Positions 52,243 to 63,189 of a stretch of 64,000 nt of DNA are shown one piece after another (within the stretch, counting starts at the first letter, position 1; every line of letters starts with the position of its first letter). The stretch comes from Ruminococcus sp. FMBCY1. GTDB taxonomy: Bacteria > Bacillota > Clostridia > Oscillospirales > Acutalibacteraceae. The translations under genes and the position numbers were made by a program. The notes below the pieces were generated by a model that worked only from the letters and a program-made list of their open reading frames with translations, made no database searches and was not told the DNA's origin. The stretch lies in the NCBI RefSeq assembly GCF_023921805.1, contig NZ_CP074197.1, positions 372,001-436,000 on the forward strand, in the 5' to 3' direction.

Positions 52243-54195
52243 TTGAAGAAGAAAAGTTTTACGACTATGCCGACATTTGTTATATTTTCGGTTGCAATGC
52301 TTGCTATGTCTTTTGCATCGTACAGCTATGACCCGATGCTTTGCTACATTGAGATTGCCGTGTCGGTTGTAACCGCAGGTATAGTTGTCGTTTCGACCCT
52401 TCGCTTTCGTAACTATATAGCTGCCACCGTTCGCAGTACAGCCGAGAAAATCAATGGATTTAATCCCGAATTTCTTGATAAATACAAAATTCCCGTCACG
52501 GTGCTTGGTGCAGAGGGCGAGATAATTTGGAGCAATACAAGGTTCAGAAAGCAGTTCTGCAACGGTAAAAATCCCGAAGGCGATATGATTTCGCCTTACA
52601 TAGGCGGCAAGAAAATAACAGATGTCGCCGACCACGAAACATTTGAAACCGCCTGCAACGGCAATGAATTTGTAGGCTTAGTCATCTCTACAAACGAGGG
52701 ATATGTTTGTTATTTTGTGGAGAATACATATTACAAGCAAATTATGCGTGAGTACAATGCAACCCGTCCTTGTGTAGCGATTATTACTTTTGATAACAGC
52801 GATGACTTTTCAAACGAATCCGATGAAATTTATTCCGAGGTTTCTCTGAATGTTCAGTCGTTCTTGCAGAGATGGGCGAACGAGTATAACGCTTTGTTTA
52901 AGATAATCGGCAATAACCGTTATATGATTATCTTTAAAGAAACCGATGTTGATAAACTTGTTGAACAAAAGTTCCCAATATTACAGGAAATTCACGGCAT
53001 AAAAGCGGGTCAGCATACCGCTACGGTATCTATCGGTTTGTGCAGAGGCATAAACTCTCTCAAAGACAGCGAAACCAATGCGAGAAAGGCGCTTGATATG
53101 GCGCTTGGCAGAGGCGGAGATCAGGTTGCTATTATAAGCAACAATATTTACGAATTTTTCGGAGGTACTTCCGCTACTTCCGAAAAGGTCAGCAAGGTGC
53201 GCATGCGTGTTATTGCAAATGCAATCAAGCGTACGATAAACGATTGCGATAAAGTTTTTGTTATGGGGCACAGATTTTCTGACCTTGACTGTATCGGTGC
53301 GGCTATCGGTATGCAGTCGGTTATGGAAAAATCTTTTAATCTGTATTCAAAAATAGTTGTTGATAAAACAAAAACTATGGCTGAAAAGCTGATTGATTAT
53401 GCAGAGAAAAACATAGGAAAAGATATATTTATTACCCCCGATGAGGCAATGAAACAGGTTACACCAAAGACTTTGCTTATCATTGTTGATACTCATTTGA
53501 GAAATTCTCTTGAAAGCCCACAGCTTTACGATGAATGTAAAAAGGTCATTGTTATTGACCATCATCGCAGAGCGGTTAATTATATAGATAACGCACTTGT
53601 TTTCTGCCACGAGCCGTTTGCTTCGTCTGCGTGTGAAATGTGCAGCGAGATTATCAGCTGCATTGATGATAAAGCAATCGGATATGCACAGGCGGACGCT
53701 TTGCTTGCGGGCATTATGCTTGATACCAAGAATTTTGTTTTAAAAACAGGTGTAAGAACCTTTGAGGCAGCCGCATATTTGAGGAGAAGAGGCGCTACTA
53801 CAATCAATGTAAAGCAGATGTTCTCCGATTCAATTGAAACTTACCGTGAAAAAGTAAGCATAGTATGCGATGCAAAAATATACAGAAACTGCGCAATTTC
53901 AATCGCAAAGGGCGCTGACGGTGATGTAAGACTTGCCTCTGCGCAGGCAGCAGACGAATTACTCACGCTTGAAAATGTAAAAGCCTCTTTTGTAATTTAT
54001 GAAAGCGGTGGTAAAATTTGTATTTCTGCACGCAGCTTTGGCGCTGTAAATGTGCAGATTATTATGGAAAAGCTCGGCGGTGGCGGACATCAGACAATGT
54101 CGGCTACACAGCTTAGTGATATAAATAAAGAACAGGCTCTCAAGATGCTTATCGAAGTTATAGATACAAATCTTGAGGATGCAAGTTGTAAATAG
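52243..54195 (+). CDS. gdpP: GdpP-type cyclic-di-AMP phosphodiesterase
   Basis: 650 residues: two N-terminal membrane helices, a PAS-like domain, a degenerate GGDEF-like domain (residues 170-300) and DHH/DHHA1 phosphodiesterase domains. Metal-binding motifs are HRFSDLDCIGAAIG near 347, VDTHLRN, IDHHRRAVN near 440, and GGGGHQTMSATQL near the C-terminus. It hydrolyses c-di-AMP at the membrane. The position before rplI-dnaB is conserved in Firmicutes. Confidence 0.92.
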   Translation: MKKKSFTTMPTFVIFSVAMLAMSFASYSYDPMLCYIEIAVSVVTAGIVVVSTLRFRNYIAATVRSTAEKINGFNPEFLDKYKIPVTVLGAEGEIIWSNTRFRKQFCNGKNPEGDMISPYIGGKKITDVADHETFETACNGNEFVGLVISTNEGYVCYFVENTYYKQIMREYNATRPCVAIITFDNSDDFSNESDEIYSEVSLNVQSFLQRWANEYNALFKIIGNNRYMIIFKETDVDKLVEQKFPILQEIHGIKAGQHTATVSIGLCRGINSLKDSETNARKALDMALGRGGDQVAIISNNIYEFFGGTSATSEKVSKVRMRVIANAIKRTINDCDKVFVMGHRFSDLDCIGAAIGMQSVMEKSFNLYSKIVVDKTKTMAEKLIDYAEKNIGKDIFITPDEAMKQVTPKTLLIIVDTHLRNSLESPQLYDECKKVIVIDHHRRAVNYIDNALVFCHEPFASSACEMCSEIISCIDDKAIGYAQADALLAGIMLDTKNFVLKTGVRTFEAAAYLRRRGATTINVKQMFSDSIETYREKVSIVCDAKIYRNCAISIAKGADGDVRLASAQAADELLTLENVKASFVIYESGGKICISARSFGAVNVQIIMEKLGGGGHQTMSATQLSDINKEQALKMLIEVIDTNLEDASCK

Positions 54196-54213
54196 CAGAA
54201 AGGAACGATAATT

Positions 54214-54660
54214 ATGAAAGTAATACTTTTGCAGGATGTTAAGGCACTTGGCAAAAAAGGCGACCTTGTAAATGCTTCTGACGGATATGCAAGAAATTTT
54301 CTTCTTCCTAAGAACCTTGCAAGAGAGGCAAATGCACAGGCTATGAATGAATATAGAAACGCTGAAAACTCAAAGAACTTTAAGATTGCTACCGAGAAAA
54401 AGCAGGCAGAGGGTTATAAAGCACAGCTTGAGGGCAAAACCTTTGAGATGAAAGCAAAAGCAGGTCAGGGCGGCAAACTTTTCGGCAGCATTACCGCAAA
54501 GCAGGTTGCCGAGGAAATCAAAAAACAGTATAATATCAACATAGACAAGCGTAAGGTTGTTCTTGAAAGTGATATTAAAGAATTCGGTTCTTACAAAGCC
54601 GATGTAAAACTTTATTCGGGTATTGTTGCAAACATTACCGTTAAGGTATCAGAGGCTTGA
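54214..54660 (+). CDS. rplI: Ribosomal protein L9
   Basis: 148 residues of usual length. The N-terminal domain [20 protein letters not shown] then [14 protein letters not shown] and the C-terminal domain with [15 protein letters not shown] are standard. It follows gdpP by 18 bases. Confidence 0.97.
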   Translation: MKVILLQDVKALGKKGDLVNASDGYARNFLLPKNLAREANAQAMNEYRNAENSKNFKIATEKKQAEGYKAQLEGKTFEMKAKAGQGGKLFGSITAKQVAEEIKKQYNINIDKRKVVLESDIKEFGSYKADVKLYSGIVANITVKVSEA

Positions 54661-54692
54661 TTTTATTTACTATTGCAAAGGAGGGGTGACAA

Positions 54693-56060
54693 ATGGCGGA
54701 TAATCAAATTTCAAGTAGCTACGACGGACTTCATATGCCGTACAGTCCCGAAGCTGAACAGGCACTGCTTGGTGCGATTATTCTTGAAAGCGATGTTTTT
54801 GATAAAGTAATTGAATACATCAAGTCCCCCGATTATTTTTATGTTTCACTGCATAAGCTGATTTTCAAGACGATGACCGAGATGGTCAACTTCGGCGGCA
54901 AAATCGACTTTGTCACATTGCTTGAAAAACTTAAGCAGACAGGTTCGTTTGACGAAACAACAGGCAAGACATATCTTTATGACCTTGTAAACAACTGTCC
55001 GTCAATATCCAATGCCGAGGCTTATGCGGAGGTTATAAGAGATAAATACAATATCCGCAGGCTTATTACCGCTGCAAGAGAAATCATTGATGACGCTACG
55101 GCAGGCACGGAAGATACATCTGTTATTATCGACTCTGCCGAGCAGAAAATCTTTGACATAAGACAGGGTAACGAGAAAAAGGGACTTGAGAGAATTAACT
55201 CTGTTATTATGCAGACTTTTGACAGACTTGACGCTCTCAACAGCACAACAGACGACAGTATGAAACCTGTTTCTACGGGTATCGGCGACCTTGACCGAGT
55301 AATTACGGGTCTTAACCGAAGCGACCTTATTTTGCTCGCCGCCCGTCCGGGTATGGGTAAAACGAGTTTTGCGCTGAATATTGCACGATATGTTGCCTGC
55401 ACGGCTAAAAAAACGGTTGCTTTTTTCTCTTTGGAAATGTCAAAAGAACAGCTTGCCAGCCGTTTATTGTCGGCAGAGGCTCTTATTGAAGGTACAAAGC
55501 TGAGAATAGGTAAGCTAAACGATGAGGAATGGGACAGACTTATTCCGGCAAGCGATATTCTCGGCAAGTCGGAGCTTTATCTTGACGATTCACCGGGTAT
55601 TACCATTACCGAAATGAAATCAAAGTTAAGACGAATGAGAAAACTTGACCTTGTAATTATTGACTACTTACAGCTTATGGGCAGCGGCAGAAGAATAGAT
55701 AACCGAGTTCAGGAAATTTCTGAAATAACAAGAAATCTTAAAATTCTTGCAAAAGAAATGAATGTTCCCGTTATCACACTGTCACAGCTTTCCCGTGCAA
55801 GCGAACAGCGTACCGACCACAGACCGCAGCTTTCCGACTTGCGTGATTCGGGTTCTATTGAGCAGGATGCCGACATCGTACTTTTTCTTTACCGTGAGGG
55901 ATATTACGATAAAAACGAGGACGATTCTTCGCAGGGCGCAGATCAAAATTCGGGTGAGTGTATTGTAGCCAAAAACCGTCACGGCGAGGCTCGTACGGTA
56001 AAAATGCATTGGCAGGGTGAGTTTATGAGATTTACAGGTACGGAGGACAGAAGTGAGTAA
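54693..56060 (+). CDS. dnaB: Replicative DNA helicase DnaB
   Basis: A 455-residue hexameric 5'-3' helicase at the fork. The N-terminal domain (MPYSPEAEQALLGAIILESD) is followed by a RecA-like motor: LAARPGMGKTSFALNIARY near 208, LVIIDYLQLMGSG near 318 and LSQLSRASEQRTDHRPQLSD. It overlaps tilS by eight bases. The DnaC/DnaI-type loader and DnaD-like protein are at 16726-18760. Confidence 0.96.
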   Translation: MADNQISSSYDGLHMPYSPEAEQALLGAIILESDVFDKVIEYIKSPDYFYVSLHKLIFKTMTEMVNFGGKIDFVTLLEKLKQTGSFDETTGKTYLYDLVNNCPSISNAEAYAEVIRDKYNIRRLITAAREIIDDATAGTEDTSVIIDSAEQKIFDIRQGNEKKGLERINSVIMQTFDRLDALNSTTDDSMKPVSTGIGDLDRVITGLNRSDLILLAARPGMGKTSFALNIARYVACTAKKTVAFFSLEMSKEQLASRLLSAEALIEGTKLRIGKLNDEEWDRLIPASDILGKSELYLDDSPGITITEMKSKLRRMRKLDLVIIDYLQLMGSGRRIDNRVQEISEITRNLKILAKEMNVPVITLSQLSRASEQRTDHRPQLSDLRDSGSIEQDADIVLFLYREGYYDKNEDDSSQGADQNSGECIVAKNRHGEARTVKMHWQGEFMRFTGTEDRSE

Positions 56061-57396
56061 TCCTTTTTTGACGGCTGTAAATAAATATAAGCTGATTGAA
56101 AAAAATGATTCCGTTGCCGTTGCGCTTTCGGGCGGAGCAGATTCGGTTTCACTTCTTCATATGCTTTGTTCTGTAAAAGAAAAATATAATCTTACATTAT
56201 ACGCAATCCATATTAATCATATGATACGGGGCGAAGAGGCAGAGCGAGATGAAGAATTTTGCAGAGAATTTTGTAAAAAACTTTCCGTCAAACTTTTTGT
56301 AAAAAAAATAAATGTTCCGTCAATAGCGGAGAAAGGAAAAATCAGTACAGAGCTTTGTGGAAGGAATGTCAGATATAAAGAATTTGACGAGCTTTCCAAA
56401 AAGCTTAACTGTAAAATTGCAACTGCACACACGCTTTCCGATAATGCGGAAACGCTGATGATTAACCTTGTAAGGGGCACATCGCTTAACGGACTTTGTG
56501 CAATTCCCGAAAGGCGGGATTATATAATCAGACCGCTGATTTTGTGCGACAGAGCGTACATTGAAAATTACTGCCGTGAAAATTCACTTGATTATGTGAC
56601 CGACAGCACAAACCTTACCGATGATTACACAAGAAACAAAATCCGTCATAATGTAATCACCGAGCTGAAAAAGATAAATCCGAGTTTTGAAGCTTCTTTA
56701 AAGCGACTGTGCGACGACGCAAAACTTCTGTCAGTTTATCTTGACAAACAGACAGATAAAGCGGTTGCCGACAGCAGACTTGCTTTCGGATATTCGGCAA
56801 AAAAGATTTGTGAGCAGGATAAAATCATACGGCAGAATGTAATCAAAAAAATTTGTGTTGAAAACGGAGCCGATATTCCCGAGCATATTCATATCGAACT
56901 TATTGATAATGCTCTTTTTGAAAGCGGTTGTGTTGATTTGTGCGGTAATTTTCGAGCTGTGGTAAAACAGGGAATACTGCGGATAGAAAATACCGAAGCT
57001 GTTAATAATTTCGGTGAAGAAATATTATTTGCCGATGTTGTTAATAAAGAATTTACATTTGATAATATAAAATATTTTGTAAAAGAAATTACAGATTTTG
57101 ACGATTTAACCGATAATCCGATTTATATGTCCGAAAAAGAAACGAAAAATGCCGTGATACGCACACGCAGACAGGGCGATAAGATTTTTTTCAAGGACAG
57201 AAATATTACCAAGCCTTTAAGAAAGGCTATGAATGAATTTAAAATTCCGTCTGAATTGAGGGATAAACTTCCGCTTGTGGCAGTGAATAATGAAATATTG
57301 TGGTGTGAGGGGATAAATTCGGTTCAGACATCTTATAGTGCAGAAAAAAGAAAATTTATTATAATATGTGAACAAGGGAGGATTTTTTGTGCATAA
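56053..57396 (+). CDS. tilS: tRNA(Ile)-lysidine synthase
   Basis: A 447-residue enzyme that converts C34 of tRNA-Ile(CAU) to lysidine. The PP-loop SVAVALSGGADSVSLLHML is near residue 21, followed by HINHMIRGEEAERDEEFC and HTLSDNAETLMINLVRGTSL. A C-terminal TilS domain is present. The start is GTG, inside the dnaB end. Confidence 0.94.
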   Translation: MSNPFLTAVNKYKLIEKNDSVAVALSGGADSVSLLHMLCSVKEKYNLTLYAIHINHMIRGEEAERDEEFCREFCKKLSVKLFVKKINVPSIAEKGKISTELCGRNVRYKEFDELSKKLNCKIATAHTLSDNAETLMINLVRGTSLNGLCAIPERRDYIIRPLILCDRAYIENYCRENSLDYVTDSTNLTDDYTRNKIRHNVITELKKINPSFEASLKRLCDDAKLLSVYLDKQTDKAVADSRLAFGYSAKKICEQDKIIRQNVIKKICVENGADIPEHIHIELIDNALFESGCVDLCGNFRAVVKQGILRIENTEAVNNFGEEILFADVVNKEFTFDNIKYFVKEITDFDDLTDNPIYMSEKETKNAVIRTRRQGDKIFFKDRNITKPLRKAMNEFKIPSELRDKLPLVAVNNEILWCEGINSVQTSYSAEKRKFIIICEQGRIFCA

Positions 57397-57934
57397 GGAC
57401 ATCGAAAAAATACTTTACAGCGAGCAGGATATTAAAAATATTGTGAAAAGGCTTGCAAAAGAGATTGAAAAGGATTATAATGGCAAGGACTTTATAATGG
57501 TAGGCTTGCTTAAGGGCTGCGTATCGTTTATGGTTGATTTAATGAGGGAAGTAAACCTTGATTTCAGCATAGATTTTCTTGCTGTTTCAAGCTACGGCAA
57601 CTCAACTGTAAGCTCGGGCAGAGTTAATATTCAGAAAGATATTTCAACTTCTGTTGACGGCAAGCATATTCTCATTGTTGAGGATATTGTGGACTCGGGC
57701 AGAACACTTGCTTTTATTTCACAGTATCTTTATGCAAAAAATGCTGCGTCTGTAAAGATTTGCACATTGTTCAACAAGCCTGACAGAAGAGTTACCGATA
57801 TTGATGTTGCTTATGTCGGTTCTGTAATTCCCGACGCATTTATTGTAGGCTACGGACTTGACTATGCGGAGCGTTACAGAAATCTCCCTTATGTAGGCGT
57901 TCTTAAGGAGTCTGTTTATTCACAGGATACATAA
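57389..57934 (+). CDS. hpt: Hypoxanthine phosphoribosyltransferase
   Basis: A 181-residue purine salvage enzyme. The PRPP site ILIVEDIVDSGRTLAFISQY lies near residue 95, and MVGLLKGCVSFMVDLMR and SSYGNSTVSSGRV precede it. The start is GTG after AGGGAGG; the gene overlaps tilS by eight bases. The tilS-hpt-ftsH order is classic for Firmicutes. Confidence 0.94.
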   Translation: MHKDIEKILYSEQDIKNIVKRLAKEIEKDYNGKDFIMVGLLKGCVSFMVDLMREVNLDFSIDFLAVSSYGNSTVSSGRVNIQKDISTSVDGKHILIVEDIVDSGRTLAFISQYLYAKNAASVKICTLFNKPDRRVTDIDVAYVGSVIPDAFIVGYGLDYAERYRNLPYVGVLKESVYSQDT

Positions 57935-57977
57935 AATTACGCTTTTAAATTCATAATATAAAAAGGAGTGATTCCTA

Positions 57978-59987
57978 TTGGACAAAAAACTGCGTAACAT
58001 AATTATTTATATCACTGTTGCGGTTATGGTTGTGCTCGGTGTGGCATTTTTGATGACCAAAAATTCATCTGAAAGTTACTCAACCTCTCAACTGGTAAAT
58101 CTTTTTAAAGAGGACAAGGTTCAGAGTTATACCGTCAACTACGGAACAGGTGCGATTGAAATTACACTTAAAGAGGGTGTAAAACTTAAACCCGCAAAGG
58201 ACATCGCTACATCTGACAGCATTATTCAGGATACAACGGATGATAATATCACAGCTACAGATCCTGACGGAAAAAATGCCAAGAGCTCAGCAAAAAATGT
58301 TGTTGTAAGAGGTACTCTTGCCGATATTGAAAGATTTATTGACGATGTTTCAGTTTACACCGCATCGGCGGACGAAGCTGTTTCTTATGATTATATCAAA
58401 GGCAGTGACAACACACTTTTATATGAATTTTTGCCTATACTTGTAACGGGAATCCTCTTTGTAGTTGTATGGATATTCATTATGAAGAAAATGGGCGGCG
58501 GTCTTGGCGGAAAAGAAATGAACTTCGGCAAGGCTAAAATCAAAAATACAAATGACGAAAAGCGCAAAACCACATTTGAAGATGTTGCAGGCGCAGACGA
58601 AGAAAAGGAAGAGCTTGAAGAAATCGTTGAATTCCTTAAAGCTCCGGATAAGTATAATAAACTCGGCGCAAGAATCCCTAAGGGTGTACTCCTTGTAGGC
58701 CCTCCGGGTACAGGTAAAACATTGCTTGCAAGAGCTGTTGCAGGCGAGGCAGGCGTTCCGTTCTTCTCAATTTCAGGTTCCGACTTTGTAGAAATGTTTG
58801 TCGGCGTCGGTGCGTCAAGGGTTCGTGACCTCTTTGAACAGGCTAAGAAGAACTCACCGTGTATCATCTTCATTGATGAGATTGACGCCGTAGGTCGCCA
58901 GAGAGGCGCAGGTCTTGGCGGCGGTCACGATGAGCGTGAGCAGACACTTAACCAGTTGCTTGTAGAGATGGACGGCTTCGGAGCAAACGAGGGCGTTATC
59001 CTTATTGCCGCAACTAACAGACCTGATGTTCTCGACCCTGCACTTATGCGTCCGGGCAGATTTGACAGACAGGTAATCGTAAGCTATCCTGACATCAACG
59101 GCAGAGAAGCTATCCTTAAGGTACATGCTCGCAAAAAGCCGCTTGCTCCCGATGTTAAGCTCAAGACTATTGCAAAGACAACAGCAGGATTCACAGGTGC
59201 AGACCTTGAGAACCTCCTTAACGAGGCTGCTTTGCTTGCTGCAAGAAAGAATAAAAAAGCCATTACTATGGAAGAAATCGAAGAGGCTACAATCAAGGTT
59301 GTAGTCGGTGCAGAGAAAAAGACAAGAGTTATGAGCGACAAGGAAAAGAAACTTACCGCTTATCACGAGGCAGGTCACGCAATCTGTTTCCACGAGCTTG
59401 CTACACAAGACCCTGTTCACGAGATTTCTATTATTCCGAGAGGTATGGCTGGCGGTTATACAATGCCGTTGCCGTCTGAAGATAAGTCTTACAACTCACG
59501 CACAGAAATGCTTGAAGACATCGTAGTATGTCTTGGCGGTAGAGTTGCGGAGGCAATCATTCTTGATGATATTTCAACCGGTGCGTCTAACGATATTGAA
59601 AAGGCTACAAAGACTGCCCGTGATATGGTTACAAAGTACGGTATGACTAAGGAACTCGGCTGTATTTGTTACGGCAAAGACAACAGTGCCGTATTCCTTG
59701 GCAGAGATATGGGTCATACTCAAGATTATTCAGAGAGAACTGCCGCTAAGATTGACGAGCTTATTCTTGAGATTGTCAACAATGCTTACGACAGAGCAGA
59801 AACCATTTTGAAGGATAATATTGATAAACTTCATGAGGTTGCAGCTTACCTTATTAAGCATGAAAAAATGGGCGGCGAAGACTTTGAGGCTGTTATGAAC
59901 GGCACTTATGTTGAGCCTGTTGAGGCAGAAGATGCCGAATCCGAAGAGGATAATGCAAATACTGCTGAAAACAAAGATAACGAATAA
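57978..59987 (+). CDS. ftsH: FtsH ATP-dependent membrane metalloprotease
   Basis: A 669-residue hexameric protease for membrane and regulatory proteins. Two membrane helices (near 8-25 and 150-170) flank an extracytoplasmic domain. Then come AAA Walker [21 protein letters not shown] near 237, [16 protein letters not shown] near 298, the second region of homology, and the zinc site [15 protein letters not shown] near 460. An acidic tail ends the protein. The start is TTG after GGAGTGA. Confidence 0.96.
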   Translation: MDKKLRNIIIYITVAVMVVLGVAFLMTKNSSESYSTSQLVNLFKEDKVQSYTVNYGTGAIEITLKEGVKLKPAKDIATSDSIIQDTTDDNITATDPDGKNAKSSAKNVVVRGTLADIERFIDDVSVYTASADEAVSYDYIKGSDNTLLYEFLPILVTGILFVVVWIFIMKKMGGGLGGKEMNFGKAKIKNTNDEKRKTTFEDVAGADEEKEELEEIVEFLKAPDKYNKLGARIPKGVLLVGPPGTGKTLLARAVAGEAGVPFFSISGSDFVEMFVGVGASRVRDLFEQAKKNSPCIIFIDEIDAVGRQRGAGLGGGHDEREQTLNQLLVEMDGFGANEGVILIAATNRPDVLDPALMRPGRFDRQVIVSYPDINGREAILKVHARKKPLAPDVKLKTIAKTTAGFTGADLENLLNEAALLAARKNKKAITMEEIEEATIKVVVGAEKKTRVMSDKEKKLTAYHEAGHAICFHELATQDPVHEISIIPRGMAGGYTMPLPSEDKSYNSRTEMLEDIVVCLGGRVAEAIILDDISTGASNDIEKATKTARDMVTKYGMTKELGCICYGKDNSAVFLGRDMGHTQDYSERTAAKIDELILEIVNNAYDRAETILKDNIDKLHEVAAYLIKHEKMGGEDFEAVMNGTYVEPVEAEDAESEEDNANTAENKDNE

Positions 59988-59995
59988 TAATTTTT

Positions 59996-60020
59996 ATAGC
60001 CTCTCTTTATGAGAGGCTAT
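59996..60020 (+). terminator. Hairpin between ftsH and uvrA
   Basis: Stem ATAGCCTCTC/GAGAGGCTAT with a five-base loop and no downstream T run, so it is a weak terminator or an RNA processing/stability element. Confidence 0.5.
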
Positions 60021-60051
60021 AATTGCTAAATAAAGGAAAAAGGGGAAAGAG

Positions 60052-62880
60052 ATGGAACACGACAAAATTATAGTAAGAGGAGCTAAAGAGCATAATCTGA
60101 AAAATGTCAATGTTGAAATTCCGAGAAATAAACTTGTTGTAATAACAGGTCTTTCGGGTTCGGGCAAAAGCTCGCTTGCTTTTGATACCATCTACGCCGA
60201 GGGACAAAGACGATATGTAGAAAGCCTTTCTTCTTATGCAAGAATGTTTTTGGGACAAATGGACAAACCGAATGTAGAGAGCATTGAGGGATTGTCACCT
60301 GCTATTTCCATTGACCAAAAGACCACATCGAAAAATCCTCGTTCAACCGTCGGCACCGTAACCGAAATTTACGATTACCTGCGTTTGCTTTATGCAAGAG
60401 TCGGTATTCCGCACTGCCCTGTTTGCGGCAGAGAAATCCGACAGCAGACGGTTGACCAGATAGTAGATAAAATTATGTCTTACGACGAGGGCACAAAAAT
60501 TCAGGTTTTGGCTCCTGTTGTGCGTGGCAGAAAAGGCGAGCATGTAAAGGTACTCGAAAGTGCAAGAAAATCGGGTTTTGCGAGAGTAAGAGCAGACGGA
60601 ATTGTGTATGATTTGTCAGAGAAAATTCCGCTTGAGAAAAATAAAAAACATAATATAGAAGTAATTGTTGACCGACTTGTAGTAAAGCCTGAAATTACTT
60701 CAAGACTTTCGGACAGTATAGAAACCGCCTCTAAACTTTCAAACGGTGTCATTCTTGTGAATATTGTCGGCGGAGAAGATGTAATGTTTTCTCAAAAGTA
60801 TTCTTGCCCCGACCATGGCGTGAGCATTGAAGATTTAACGCCGAGAATGTTCTCTTTTAACAATCCTTTCGGTGCTTGTCCAAAATGTACGGGACTTGGT
60901 GTTTTCCTCAAAATTGACGAAAACAAAATAATTCCCGATATGAGCAAAAGTGTTCGTCAAGGCGGCATAAAGGGAAGTGGCTGGGCAATGGAGGGCAGTT
61001 CCATTGCGGCTATGTACTTTGAGGCACTTGCCGAAAAATATAATTTTTCACTTGACGCACCGTTGTCGGAACTATCACCTGAAATTATCAAAATTTTGCT
61101 TTACGGTACAGGTGACGAAACCTTGACTATTCACCGTAAATCGGTTTACGGCAGTGGCAGTTATGAGCAAAAATTTGAGGGTATTATAAATAATCTCGAA
61201 AGAAGATATAAAGATACATCAAGCAATTGGATTAAGGAAGAAATCCAAACATATATGTCTGAAATTCATTGTGACGAATGTAACGGCGACAGACTGTCAA
61301 AAGAGAGCCTTGCGGTGACTGTCGGCGGAATAAACATTGCCGATTTCTGTAAAAAATCCGTTGTGTCCGCACTTGAATTTCTTGATACAATTGAGTTTAC
61401 CGAAAAAGAAAAGATTATTTCTGCCGAGATTATAAAGGAAATCCGTGAACGACTTAACTTTTTACAGCGTGTCGGTCTTGGCTATCTTACGCTTTCCCGT
61501 TCTGCAGGAACGCTTAGCGGCGGTGAAAGTCAGCGTATAAGACTTGCAACTCAAATCGGCAGCAGTCTTATGGGTGTGCTTTATATTCTTGACGAGCCGA
61601 GTATCGGTTTGCACCAGCGTGACAACGAAAAACTTTTGAGCACGCTTAAAAGACTTCGTGACTTGGGCAATACGGTTATTGTTGTTGAGCACGATGAGGA
61701 TACTATGTACGCTGCCGACTGTATTGTCGATGTCGGACCCGGTGCAGGTGTGCACGGCGGAGAAATTGTGTGCGTAGGCGATGTTGATGAGATCAAGGCT
61801 TGCGAAAAATCAATTACAGGTCAGTATCTAAGCCATAAAAGAGTTATTCCTGTTCCCGAAAAACGCAGGGAGGGCAATGGAAAATTTATTGAAATTCTCA
61901 GTGCCGCCGAAAACAATCTTAAAAATGTAAATGTAAAGATTCCGCTCGGCAAACTTGTTTGCGTAACGGGCGTTTCGGGTTCGGGAAAAAGTTCACTGAT
62001 TAATGAGATTTTATACAAAACTCTTGCCCGTGATTTAAACAAAGCCAAGATTATTCCGGGTAAAAACAAGGGCATAAAAGGCATTGAAAATCTTGATAAG
62101 GTAATCGACATCAACCAAAGCCCGATCGGAAGAACTCCACGCTCAAACCCTGCAACTTATACGGGTGTATTTACCGACATAAGAGCACTTTTTGCCACAA
62201 CTCAAGACGCTAAAATGAAAGGCTTTTCACAAAGCAGATTTTCTTTTAATGTAAAAGGAGGAAGATGCGAGGCGTGTCAGGGCGACGGTATTATAAAAAT
62301 CGAAATGCATTTTCTGTCCGATGTTTATGTTCCTTGTGAGGTGTGTAAGGGCAAGAGATATAATCGTGAAACCCTTGAGGTGAAGTACAAAGGCAAGTCG
62401 ATTAATGATGTTTTAGAGATGACTGCCGAAGAGGGAATGGAATTCTTTGCAAATATTCCAAGGATTTACCGCAAACTGAAAACGCTTTGTGATGTGGGGC
62501 TTGGCTATATCAAAATAGGTCAGCCCGCTACTACACTTTCGGGTGGTGAGGCACAGCGTGTAAAACTCGCAACCGAGCTTGCAAAGCGACCGACGGGCAA
62601 GACGGTGTATATTCTTGATGAGCCGACTACGGGACTTCATATTGCCGATGTTCACAGACTGATTGATGTTCTTCAACAGCTGGTTGATACGGGAAATACG
62701 GTTGTGGTTATCGAGCATAACCTTGACCTTATAAAGACAGCCGACCATATAATCGACCTCGGCCCTGAGGGTGGAGATATGGGTGGTACAATAATCGCAG
62801 AGGGTACTCCCGAAGAAGTTGCAAAAAATGAAAATTCATTTACAGGTCAGTATTTAAAACCGTTTTTAAATATGAATTAA
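60052..62880 (+). CDS. uvrA: Excinuclease ABC subunit A
   Basis: A 942-residue damage-recognition ATPase of nucleotide excision repair. It has two ABC ATPase modules ([20 protein letters not shown] near 30, [17 protein letters not shown] near 640), two LSGGE signatures, and zinc modules [11 protein letters not shown] near 123, CPKCTGLG and CEACQGDG near 740. Length and domain order are standard. Confidence 0.97.
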   Translation: MEHDKIIVRGAKEHNLKNVNVEIPRNKLVVITGLSGSGKSSLAFDTIYAEGQRRYVESLSSYARMFLGQMDKPNVESIEGLSPAISIDQKTTSKNPRSTVGTVTEIYDYLRLLYARVGIPHCPVCGREIRQQTVDQIVDKIMSYDEGTKIQVLAPVVRGRKGEHVKVLESARKSGFARVRADGIVYDLSEKIPLEKNKKHNIEVIVDRLVVKPEITSRLSDSIETASKLSNGVILVNIVGGEDVMFSQKYSCPDHGVSIEDLTPRMFSFNNPFGACPKCTGLGVFLKIDENKIIPDMSKSVRQGGIKGSGWAMEGSSIAAMYFEALAEKYNFSLDAPLSELSPEIIKILLYGTGDETLTIHRKSVYGSGSYEQKFEGIINNLERRYKDTSSNWIKEEIQTYMSEIHCDECNGDRLSKESLAVTVGGINIADFCKKSVVSALEFLDTIEFTEKEKIISAEIIKEIRERLNFLQRVGLGYLTLSRSAGTLSGGESQRIRLATQIGSSLMGVLYILDEPSIGLHQRDNEKLLSTLKRLRDLGNTVIVVEHDEDTMYAADCIVDVGPGAGVHGGEIVCVGDVDEIKACEKSITGQYLSHKRVIPVPEKRREGNGKFIEILSAAENNLKNVNVKIPLGKLVCVTGVSGSGKSSLINEILYKTLARDLNKAKIIPGKNKGIKGIENLDKVIDINQSPIGRTPRSNPATYTGVFTDIRALFATTQDAKMKGFSQSRFSFNVKGGRCEACQGDGIIKIEMHFLSDVYVPCEVCKGKRYNRETLEVKYKGKSINDVLEMTAEEGMEFFANIPRIYRKLKTLCDVGLGYIKIGQPATTLSGGEAQRVKLATELAKRPTGKTVYILDEPTTGLHIADVHRLIDVLQQLVDTGNTVVVIEHNLDLIKTADHIIDLGPEGGDMGGTIIAEGTPEEVAKNENSFTGQYLKPFLNMN

Positions 62881-62992
62881 ACAGCGTTGTGGGATAATTA
62901 TGGTTAAAAAACTTTTATAATTGTTTTATGAATATTTCTATAAACCATAATTTACCCCAACTATTGAAAAACTTAATAAAAATTACTAAACA

Positions 62993-63035
62993 AAACGCAG
63001 GCTAATACTTAGAAATCTAAGTATTGCCTGCGTTT
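62993..63035. terminator. Long hairpin after uvrA
   Basis: About 19 paired bases with one bulged T: AAACGCAGGC plus AATACTTAG against their complements. It ends the uvrA unit just before the next promoter. Upstream, at 62903-62930, a stretch resembles the tail of the three-hairpin repeat. Confidence 0.65.
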
Positions 63036-63048
63036 AATAAAAAAATTC

Positions 63049-63077
63049 TTGACATTTATTTGTTAGTATGCTATTAT
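63049..63077 (+). promoter_or_regulatory. Promoter of the DUF2798 gene
   Basis: TTGACA, 17 bases, TATTAT, giving a leader of about 105 bases that contains a hairpin over the ribosome binding site. Confidence 0.75.
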
Positions 63078-63133
63078 ATTCAAGCTGATTTCAGCAAAAT
63101 ACAACATAATATGGTCTTATTGGAAACGCACAT

Positions 63134-63181
63134 CCTCCGTGATGATAACGAACAACACATAAACATTGTTATCATGGGAGG
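63134..63181 (+). promoter_or_regulatory. Leader hairpin sequestering the ribosome binding site
   Basis: CCTCC (63134-63138) faces the GGAGG ribosome binding site (63177-63181), and a perfect 8-bp stem ATGATAAC/GTTATCAT (63142-63149, 63168-63175) locks the two together. The loop is 18 bases. Translation of the next gene would be low unless the hairpin is opened. Confidence 0.7.
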
Positions 63182-63189
63182 ACTTTATT

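Noticed and set aside
55022..55567. Minus-strand ORF of 181 codons inside dnaB
   Set aside because: Antisense shadow of a fully recognised helicase gene.
58854..59420. Minus-strand ORF of 188 codons inside ftsH
   Set aside because: Shadow of the ftsH AAA and protease domains; no start signals and Cys/Ser-rich translation typical of an antisense frame.
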